Source: JABDKJ01 sp039028335
Lineage (GTDB): Bacteria; Bacteroidota; Bacteroidia; Flavobacteriales_D; JABDKJ01
Length of the DNA: 18,910 bases
Assembly: GCA_039028335.1 (NCBI GenBank)
Contig: JBCCIF010000059.1
Coordinates: 1 to 18,910 of the forward strand
Reading direction: 5' to 3'
The notes under the pieces were generated by a model. The model was not told the origin of the DNA and did no database searches. It saw nothing but the letters and a program-made list of their open reading frames with translations. Within the stretch, counting starts at the first letter, position 1. Every line of letters starts with the position of its first letter. Below are positions 6,397 to 13,037 of the stretch, in pieces. Position numbers and translations under genes: made by a program.

Positions 6397-8997
6397 ATGC
6401 GTCAATTATTCTCTTACATTTTCATTTTAAGCTTTTTTCTTTTCAGCGCCCAAGAACGCGTATCATATAGACTGTTCCAGGCCATAGAAAGTAATTCTAC
6501 TGTTAAATTCGATGTGATCTTCAAATTTCATGGAAGTATAGATTATCAAGCATTAAAAGATCAATTCAAATCTGCAAACACCCTGCCCGAAGACAGGGTT
6601 AAACCGGTTATTTTGGAAGCGCAAGAATTGAATAATCACTATGTAAATTACTTAGGTGATCTGTTTACTGAAATTGAAGTTGAAGAGATGAATTTTCGGC
6701 CCCTTTGGATCGCAAATGCAGCATGTGCTCATTTGACAATCTCTCAAATCAACATACTGAAAGAGCAGGACTTCATTGCATTTATTGACTTGAATGAGAC
6801 GGGTATATTAAAAATTGAAAAACCCATTTCTTCTGGAAACGGCAGCAAAACTATAGATGGCCACGAGCCGGGCCATGACATCATCAATGCGCCAGCAATG
6901 TGGGCATTAGGCTATACCGGACAGGGAAGAAAACTTCTAACTTACGATACCGGATTCTGGCCAAATCACCCAGCTATTGCATCTCGGTACCTGGGCAATT
7001 TTTTTCCTCAAGACCAGTGCTGGTTTCCATATGATTTACCTAGTCCTGGTGACAAAGGCAATAGTCATGGCACCCACGTTACAGGAACGGTCTTAGGCCT
7101 AGAGATCTCAAATAACGATACGATTGGCGTGGCCCCAGGAGCCTATTTCATTGCTACAGATCCAATTGTAACAGATTTGGCAGATGTAAGAACCTTCGAA
7201 GAGCTTGCCATGGGTTTTGAATGGGCATTGAACCCAGATAATGACTTAAATACAACCTATGATATACCTGATGTTATAAATAATTCTTGGGGAAGGCCTG
7301 TTGATGCTGATGTGGAAGCGTGCAATCAAATCATGATTGACGTATTCAATTTAGTGGAGGCTGCCGGAATTGCAAACGTATTCTCTGCAGGGAATTCAGG
7401 TCCCGATCCAATGACAATAAGTGCTCCACATAACATTAATACCGGTTTGGTAAATTCATTTACCGTGGGCGCCTTGAATATGGACGCAAATTTGACCATT
7501 GCCAGCTTTTCTAGCAGAGGTCCTTCTTTTTGTCCAGAGAGTGGTTCTCTTTTGATAAAACCCGAAGTATCAGCTCCCGGAGTAAATGTTCGATCTGCTG
7601 TGGGGCAGAATGAGTACGATAATTACAATGGCACTTCAATGGCTGCTCCTCATGTTTCAGGAGCTGTTCTATTGCTTAAAGAAGCATTCCCCTATTTAGG
7701 CGGAGAAGATATTTTATTGGCTCTTTACAATTCAGCTATCGATTTAGGTGACAACGGAGAAGATAATACATATGGAAACGGTGTGATTGATGTATTTGAA
7801 GCCTATAACTATCTTATTGATCAAGGCAATGATCCCGTTCCACCAGTAAATTCTTCATTCGATATAGCAATCAGCGATCTTCTTGCTCCTAATCAAGGCG
7901 TTCGTTGCAGCTCTACTTTTTCGCCTTCCCTTGAAGTGACCAATTTAGGAGATGAAACCATCAACGGTATTGAAGTTGAATTCACTTTTCTCTCGACTGG
8001 TGATAGCGAAATTTTTGAATCTCCAATTTCTATTTTACCTGGAGAAACAGGAACTGCTGAATTAAACAATTTTGAGACCTCAGTAGAAGGAGATTACGAG
8101 TTTATTGCCATCGTAAGACCTTTAGAAAGCATAATAGAATCAGATACGATTAATAATAGAGCGGTATATCGAGGAAATGTTCGCCCTGAAGGTCAAATTC
8201 CGTTTTTTGAAGATTTCGAGGATGGCATAAGTTCTTCGAATTGGTTCAACTACAATGATGATGGATTGATTACTTGGGATACAGTATCAACTAATGGGCT
8301 TCAATGGAGTGACAAATCAGCATGGATGAATTTTTATGATTATAATCCGCGATTAAATCAAAAAGATGAATTGCAAAGTCGCTACTTTGATTTGAGCACA
8401 ACTGCAGAAAGTGATTTATACCTTGAGTTCGATTATGCCTATCGGAGAAGGGGAAATGCCTCAGTATTAAAGGATACGCTTTACATTTTCGCTCGAAACA
8501 ACTGTGAAGCAGAATGGGACCTGATTTGGGAAGCTCATTCTGACAGTTTGAAGACCGTTGAAGACAATTCTACCCAAGCCTTTTTCCCAGATTCTAGCAA
8601 TCATTGGAATATGAGAGTTTTCGATCTCAGTAGTTATATAGGCGCTGAAAAATTTCAATTTAAGATCTCTACATCGAATAGAAATGGAAATAATTTATTT
8701 ATCGATAATGTCCGCCTCTATTTTGGAAGCACACCTGTTGCCATAAATGAAGTTGACATAGATGGAGTCTACATTTTTCCCAATCCCTCGAAAGAACTGC
8801 TTCTCGTGGAAAATAGTGGTGATTTAACTATTGAAAGCCTAGCGCTTTATTCGTTGGAAGGACAATTGATAGAAGGATACCGTCCAAATAAGAGCAAGCG
8901 CTTATCAATAGACATTTCTCATTTAAGCACTGGTGTATATATTTGTTCAATAAAAACTTCCTCTGGTGTCATAACCAAAAAAATAATTAAAGAATGA
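6397..8997 (+). CDS. T9SS-secreted subtilisin-like (S8) serine protease
   Basis: An 866-residue secreted endopeptidase. The signal peptide is residues 1-19. Residues about 20-140 look like a propeptide (inhibitor I9-like position, not clearly matched). The S8 domain spans about 160-475 with a complete catalytic set: Asp184 in YDTG, His224 in SHGTHV, oxyanion Asn333 in SAGNSG and Ser414 in GTSMAAPH. Then come a CARDB/Ig-like segment (about 485-592), a beta-sandwich segment (about 600-778) and a type A T9SS sorting domain (about 785-866) with the FPNPS motif and the TGVYI strand. The sorting domain implies passage across the outer membrane with cleavage and attachment or release. The stop overlaps the next start (ATGA), which ties expression to the CRTAC1-like lipoprotein. 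The substrate is unknown. Confidence 0.93.
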   Translation: MRQLFSYIFILSFFLFSAQERVSYRLFQAIESNSTVKFDVIFKFHGSIDYQALKDQFKSANTLPEDRVKPVILEAQELNNHYVNYLGDLFTEIEVEEMNFRPLWIANAACAHLTISQINILKEQDFIAFIDLNETGILKIEKPISSGNGSKTIDGHEPGHDIINAPAMWALGYTGQGRKLLTYDTGFWPNHPAIASRYLGNFFPQDQCWFPYDLPSPGDKGNSHGTHVTGTVLGLEISNNDTIGVAPGAYFIATDPIVTDLADVRTFEELAMGFEWALNPDNDLNTTYDIPDVINNSWGRPVDADVEACNQIMIDVFNLVEAAGIANVFSAGNSGPDPMTISAPHNINTGLVNSFTVGALNMDANLTIASFSSRGPSFCPESGSLLIKPEVSAPGVNVRSAVGQNEYDNYNGTSMAAPHVSGAVLLLKEAFPYLGGEDILLALYNSAIDLGDNGEDNTYGNGVIDVFEAYNYLIDQGNDPVPPVNSSFDIAISDLLAPNQGVRCSSTFSPSLEVTNLGDETINGIEVEFTFLSTGDSEIFESPISILPGETGTAELNNFETSVEGDYEFIAIVRPLESIIESDTINNRAVYRGNVRPEGQIPFFEDFEDGISSSNWFNYNDDGLITWDTVSTNGLQWSDKSAWMNFYDYNPRLNQKDELQSRYFDLSTTAESDLYLEFDYAYRRRGNASVLKDTLYIFARNNCEAEWDLIWEAHSDSLKTVEDNSTQAFFPDSSNHWNMRVFDLSSYIGAEKFQFKISTSNRNGNNLFIDNVRLYFGSTPVAINEVDIDGVYIFPNPSKELLLVENSGDLTIESLALYSLEGQLIEGYRPNKSKRLSIDISHLSTGVYICSIKTSSGVITKKIIKE

Positions 8998-11204
8998 CCT
9001 TTTTGCGTGTTTCATTTATTTCACTTTTAATGTTACTTGGTTGCTCATCGGCAGAAGTTCCAAATAAATCGAAGGACTCAACCACCTCAGCAAAGGAAAT
9101 CAGAATTGATGATTCGAATGCCATGCAGAAAAAGATCAATGCTGTAATTAGTAATTGTAATCTTCACGAAAGCATCTACAACAATGCAGAAAGAATAGCC
9201 TTCTATGAAAAATCAATGGGGAACAATGTCAATGCTCAAGGAGCCTTTTTGCTTGCTCGAGAATATTTGAACAAAGGCGATTCAGAAAGAGCTTTGAAGT
9301 TAATTGAGAAAATTAAATCTTCTTTAGACAAGAATGTCAATAATGAATCAAAACATATGCTGCTCAAATTCAAGGCTATTTGTTTATTGAGAATGGCTGA
9401 ACAACAGAATTGTCAAAATAATCATACCGATGAGTCTTGTATTGTTCCAATTGGTCAGAATGGAATTCACAAACTGGAAAAGCCCGCAGAAAATGCGCTT
9501 AGAATTTATTCTGAAATTTTAGAGATTGCCCCTGATGATAAAGAGAGCCAATGGCTTTTGAACTTGTGCTATATGGTTCTTGACCAATATCCGGAAAAAG
9601 TGCCCTCTAAGTATTTGATCAACTTACCACATAAAGAAAGCAATGCTTTCTCCAATAAGGCCACCTATCTTGGAATAGACGAATTCGATCTTTCTGGTGG
9701 TGTTGTTGCTGATGATTTCAATAATGATGGGCTTATTGACATTTTATGTTCTTCTTGGTCAATGAAAGGCAAGGTAAAACTGTATCTCAACCGAGGAGAA
9801 AATGGCTTTGAAGATGTGACAAAAAATGCCGGAATAAGCCAAATTGTTGGAGGACTAAATCTAAAACAAGCGGATTTTAATAATGATGGTCATTTAGACT
9901 TCATCATTTTAAGAGGAGGCTGGTTCCCTTTAAGCTCCTGGGGTATATTGCCGAATTCTTTGGTCATAAATAATGGAGATGGAACCTTTTCAGATCAGAC
10001 TATTTCCCTGGGTTTTTATAGCGAGCGCCCTACCCAAAGCGCCACTTGTTTTGACTACGATAATGATGGATGGGTAGATATATTTATTGCCAATGAAACT
10101 ACCGAACAAAGTGATCATGATTTTCCTTGTCAATTATTTAAAAATAATAATGGGAAATTTGAAGAAATAAGTGATCAAGTTAATTTAAACGCTATCGGCT
10201 ATTTTAAAGGAGTCAATGCAGCAGACATCAATAATGACGGATATTCCGATCTTTTCTTAAGTAATTTAGACGGTCCTAATTACTTATTTCTAAACAAAGC
10301 AGGTAAAAGCTTTGAAAATATATCAAAATCAGCTGGGGTTGAAGAGCCCAATGCGGCATTTCCATGTTGGTTCTTTGACTTCAATAATGATGGATTTGAA
10401 GATATTTACGTTGCAAGCTATGATGATTTAGCCTTTAATGATCAAGCGGGTCAATTCGCAAGGGATTTAACAAACAGCGCCATTACAACTGAAAAGAATA
10501 TTTTATATATCAATAAAGGGGATAATACCTTTCGAAAACAAGTTCAAAATAAAAAAAGCCTCTCCACTATGGGGTGTAATTATGGCGATATAGATAATGA
10601 CGGGTATAAAGACTTTTATCTCGGCACTGGATCACCCGATTATCGTTCTGTGGTTCCAAATAGATTCTTTAAGAATTCTCAAGGAAAAGATCTTGTGGAA
10701 CAAACATTTGAACTAGGACTGGGCCATATTCAAAAAGGTCATGGTATTTCTTTTGCCGACTTCGATAATGATGGAGATCTGGATATATATGCTGTTATGG
10801 GAGGTGCTTTTCAAGGGGATAAGTTCCCAAATGCATATTTTGAAAACACGGGAAATGCAAATGATTTCATCAAACTTAAACTTGTGGGCAACAATTGCAA
10901 TAAAAGCGCAATAGGTTCCCGAATTCGCTTGACCACTCAATCTGGAAGGAAAATTTATCATACAGTCAATAGTGGAGCAAGCTTTGGCGCAAACGCTTTA
11001 TTAGCGCACATCGGCACAGGAAATGAGTACATTGAATCTGTAGAAATCAATTGGGCCAATGGAACAAACACCTGGCTAAAAATAAATGGTCTAGAACAGG
11101 GAAAGCAATATCTGGTCAATGAAAATGAAACTCCCGTTGAGAAAGAATTCAGCTCACTTGTTTTTAAGGGTTCCAACTCTCAAGGAAACCACCATCATCA
11201 TTGA
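8994..11204 (+). CDS. CRTAC1-family lipoprotein: helical N-terminal region, seven FG-GAP/VCBS repeats, ASPIC/UnbV domain
   Basis: A 736-residue predicted lipoprotein. A type II signal with lipobox LLGC puts the lipidated Cys at residue 17. Residues about 45-205 are alpha-helical and TPR-like (LAREYLNKGDSERALKLI around 88-103). Seven Ca-binding D-x-(N/D)-x-D-G loops follow between 240 and 598, consistent with a seven-bladed beta-propeller of FG-GAP/VCBS type. An ASPIC/UnbV domain occupies about 625-708. The last residues are Asn followed by four His. The start codon overlaps the protease stop by ATGA, so it is very likely translationally coupled to that secreted protease. It may act as a surface binding or anchoring partner, or handle peptides or sugars at the outer membrane; no enzyme activity is visible. 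Eleven cysteines besides the lipobox Cys are spread through the mature protein. Confidence 0.87.
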   Translation: MTFLRVSFISLLMLLGCSSAEVPNKSKDSTTSAKEIRIDDSNAMQKKINAVISNCNLHESIYNNAERIAFYEKSMGNNVNAQGAFLLAREYLNKGDSERALKLIEKIKSSLDKNVNNESKHMLLKFKAICLLRMAEQQNCQNNHTDESCIVPIGQNGIHKLEKPAENALRIYSEILEIAPDDKESQWLLNLCYMVLDQYPEKVPSKYLINLPHKESNAFSNKATYLGIDEFDLSGGVVADDFNNDGLIDILCSSWSMKGKVKLYLNRGENGFEDVTKNAGISQIVGGLNLKQADFNNDGHLDFIILRGGWFPLSSWGILPNSLVINNGDGTFSDQTISLGFYSERPTQSATCFDYDNDGWVDIFIANETTEQSDHDFPCQLFKNNNGKFEEISDQVNLNAIGYFKGVNAADINNDGYSDLFLSNLDGPNYLFLNKAGKSFENISKSAGVEEPNAAFPCWFFDFNNDGFEDIYVASYDDLAFNDQAGQFARDLTNSAITTEKNILYINKGDNTFRKQVQNKKSLSTMGCNYGDIDNDGYKDFYLGTGSPDYRSVVPNRFFKNSQGKDLVEQTFELGLGHIQKGHGISFADFDNDGDLDIYAVMGGAFQGDKFPNAYFENTGNANDFIKLKLVGNNCNKSAIGSRIRLTTQSGRKIYHTVNSGASFGANALLAHIGTGNEYIESVEINWANGTNTWLKINGLEQGKQYLVNENETPVEKEFSSLVFKGSNSQGNHHHH
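9711..10787 (+). repeat. seven degenerate DxDxDG calcium-loop repeats inside the CRTAC1-like gene
   Basis: Coding repeats of about 11 residues, centred on DFNNDG, DFNNDG, DYDNDG, DINNDG, DFNNDG, DIDNDG and DFDNDG. They start near protein residues 240, 293, 353, 410, 461, 531 and 588. At DNA level they share AATAATGATGG or GATAATGATGG cores with irregular spacing of about 150-210 bp. They are propeller-blade repeats and not a DNA-level array. Confidence 0.85.
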
Positions 11205-11244
11205 TTGATTTTTTGAAAAACTTCTATTGGATGGGGATGCTATA

Positions 11245-12297
11245 CTATTGAATCACGATAAGCGATTGAACCAAGTTTCCATTAATTCTGACAATATACC
11301 TTCCCGGATTTAATGAAGAAACATCCATACGTTTGCTATTGAAATCAAATTGAACGGTCATTCTTCTTCCATATAAATCGAAACACTCAAGTAATTCTAT
11401 CTCCTGTATTCCGCTAAAATCCACGCTTCCATTGCTTGGATTTGGAAACATATTAAATGGAGTCCGATCTAATTCGTCAATCGAGGAAACCACCATTGAA
11501 TTGCTTAAGTAACGCACATTGGTCACTTGTCCCAAAATTGTTGTAACAGTTAAGACTTCTGACATCTCACCTTCGGCCAGCCATTTATACTCAATAACTT
11601 CTGGTAGAGGAAAGTTTGACCCAAAACCCAAAAATTCTATGAACAGTGAATCCGTTCTGTTAAGTGTAGTTTTAACCTTTAATGTTTCGTATGTAGCGTC
11701 AGGTAAAATCAAGGTCCCCCATCCTATTACCTCATTTGTTCGAAATATATCCTCTGACCAGTAGCCTAAACCAGGTATATCAGCTTCGAAAAAAGCATAA
11801 TTGAATGTCGAATCTTCATAATTCATTGGTAATTCATAAATGACATCCTTAGGATTAAAAGCCACGGGTGCAGGTAATCCATTCAATAATGCTCCGAAAC
11901 CCGTTTGTTCAAATGAATTTGATGTAGTCCGATAAAAATTTGACAAATCTTCTACTGTTAAACCGCCTAAATCAAAACCTTGAGCTGATAAATAATAATC
12001 AGATACATAATCTCCAAACAGCACAGGATTGTTAAAAACCAATTGAAAGATACTCTCTGCTTCATTGATGTCGATGGTGGTATCAGCATCTGAATTTAGG
12101 CCAGTCAAATCTGAATAATCCCATTCAAGATCACTTCCCTCCGAACTCGGATCGATGCCATTATCAAGCGCGTTTTCATATGAATAAATCATATTAGCAA
12201 CTGGCATGTTGACTTCAGAAATAGTGATTTGAGCGCTTAGTAAATTCAAATATGAAGTGGCGATAAGAAAAAGAAATACTTTTTGAGAGATCTTCAT
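11245..12297 (-). CDS. hypothetical secreted protein with T9SS C-terminal sorting domain
   Basis: A 350-residue protein whose function I do not recognise. The signal peptide is residues 1-23 (ending LLSAQ). The middle (about 24-270) is acidic, rich in aromatics and predicted beta; it has no catalytic motif that I can see and no cysteines. A T9SS type A sorting domain covers about 275-350, with NMFPNPSNG at 282-290 and the final strand LIVIQ. I chose the ATG at 12297 because it begins a textbook signal peptide and sits 7 nt after an exact -7 promoter element; an upstream ATG at 12321 lies on the far side of that element and would not be in the transcript. It converges on the CRTAC1-like gene across 40 bp in which I see no convincing terminator. 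Confidence 0.8.
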   Translation of the reverse strand: MKISQKVFLFLIATSYLNLLSAQITISEVNMPVANMIYSYENALDNGIDPSSEGSDLEWDYSDLTGLNSDADTTIDINEAESIFQLVFNNPVLFGDYVSDYYLSAQGFDLGGLTVEDLSNFYRTTSNSFEQTGFGALLNGLPAPVAFNPKDVIYELPMNYEDSTFNYAFFEADIPGLGYWSEDIFRTNEVIGWGTLILPDATYETLKVKTTLNRTDSLFIEFLGFGSNFPLPEVIEYKWLAEGEMSEVLTVTTILGQVTNVRYLSNSMVVSSIDELDRTPFNMFPNPSNGSVDFSGIQEIELLECFDLYGRRMTVQFDFNSKRMDVSSLNPGRYIVRINGNLVQSLIVIQ

Positions 12298-12304
12298 AAC
12301 ACAA

Positions 12305-12332
12305 CAAAGATACGAAGGCATATGTTAAACAA
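12305..12332 (-). promoter_or_regulatory. promoter of the T9SS hypothetical gene (TTG-17-TATCTTTG)
   Basis: Read on the minus strand, TTG at 12332-12330 is followed after 17 bp by TATCTTTG at 12312-12305. This matches both the -33 (TTG) and -7 (TAnnTTTG) elements of the Bacteroidota sigma factor consensus. The box ends only 7 nt before the ATG at 12297, so the 5' untranslated region should be a few bases at most. Confidence 0.6.
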
Positions 12333-12363
12333 TTAGAAAAAGTGAATATTTTGCCTGTATATA

Positions 12364-12394
12364 CTGGGTCTTTGAACGATTAAAAATAACTTTG
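12364..12394 (+). promoter_or_regulatory. promoter of the small carboxypeptidase-regulatory-like gene (TAACTTTG)
   Basis: TAACTTTG at 12387-12394 matches TAnnTTTG exactly. A one-mismatch -33 candidate, CTG at 12364-12366, lies 20 bp upstream. The ATG at 12399 begins only 4 nt after the box, which predicts a leaderless transcript. A GTATATAC palindrome overlaps the -33 area (12357-12364). Confidence 0.5.
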
Positions 12395-12398
12395 AGCA

Positions 12399-13031
12399 AT
12401 GAGAAAACTTCTCTTAACAATTCTTCCTCTGTTTTTGGCTTTTTTTCTACAAAGTCAGCAAGTCATTCAATTTTCGGGAATTATTGTCACTGGAGATAGT
12501 TTGCAACCTGTGCCTTATACAAGTATTTCAGTTGAAAATACACATCGCGGAACAATGAGTGATTATTTCGGATTTTTCTCTCTTGTTGCTCAGGAAAATG
12601 ACACCATTAAATTTGCTTCATTAGGTTTTAAAGATGCAAGTTTCGTGATTCCTGATAGTTTGACTGAAAACAAGTATTCACTTATTCAACTCTTGATGCC
12701 AGATACAATTATGTTACCGGAGACCAAAGTCTATCCTTGGCCATCAAAAGAGGAATTTAAAGAGGCTTTTCTTGCACTAAATGTTCAGCAATCAGAATTA
12801 TCTAATGGTAGAAGAAATTTGAATGCTGCTCAAATGATCGCTTTAGCTGAAAACATGGCTGCAGATGGAAGTGAAAATTTTAAGTATCAGATGCAGCAAG
12901 ATGCAACAAGGCTTTACACAGCCGGTCAAGCCCCACAAAACAATTTACTAAACCCCTTGGCTTGGTCCGAATTTATTCGAGCCTGGAGGAATGGTGCCTT
13001 CAAAAAGAAAAAGAAGAAAGATACTTACTGA
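12399..13031 (+). CDS. small secreted protein with carboxypeptidase-regulatory-like domain
   Basis: A 210-residue protein with a signal peptide (residues 1-20) and an N-terminal beta-sandwich resembling CarboxypepD_reg-like domains (about 24-108): a VPYTSISVENTHRGTMSDYFGFFSL core and a SLGF strand near 74-77. A helical, Gln/Ala-rich C-terminal half (about 115-200) follows. In Bacteroidota this domain usually precedes a TonB receptor barrel, but here the protein stops without one. The tail has six consecutive lysines (202-207). It probably sits in the periplasm or at the outer membrane; its role is unknown. Its 3' end overlaps the convergent peroxidase gene by 7 bp, and the codons of the Lys tract form the U-rich tail of that gene's candidate terminator. 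Confidence 0.75.
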   Translation: MRKLLLTILPLFLAFFLQSQQVIQFSGIIVTGDSLQPVPYTSISVENTHRGTMSDYFGFFSLVAQENDTIKFASLGFKDASFVIPDSLTENKYSLIQLLMPDTIMLPETKVYPWPSKEEFKEAFLALNVQQSELSNGRRNLNAAQMIALAENMAADGSENFKYQMQQDATRLYTAGQAPQNNLLNPLAWSEFIRAWRNGAFKKKKKKDTY

Positions 13032-13037
13032 AGTATC
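13001..13037 (-). terminator. candidate intrinsic terminator of the peroxidase gene
   Basis: On the minus strand a 7-bp stem, GATACTT/AAGTATC with a 4-nt loop (13037 to 13020), is followed by TTTCTTCTTTTTCTTTTTG (13019 to 13001). The stem spans both convergent stop codons. It is short and A/U-rich, so it may be weak, but the U-rich tail is good. In the plus direction no U-tract follows. Confidence 0.4.

Noticed and set aside
9711..10787. Recurrent AATAATGATGG-like DNA motif as a possible CRISPR or tandem repeat
   Set aside because: Spacing is irregular, copies are degenerate, and each is in frame encoding a DxDxDG calcium loop of a beta-propeller protein.
11205..11244. Possible terminator between the convergent CRTAC1-like and T9SS hypothetical genes
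   Set aside because: Only an A/T run (TTTTTTGAAAAA) is present, without a G/C-containing stem, so no terminator can be supported.
12298..12321. Upstream ATG giving an 8-residue extension of the T9SS hypothetical protein
   Set aside because: The exact TTG-17-TATCTTTG promoter ends downstream of that ATG, so it would not be transcribed.
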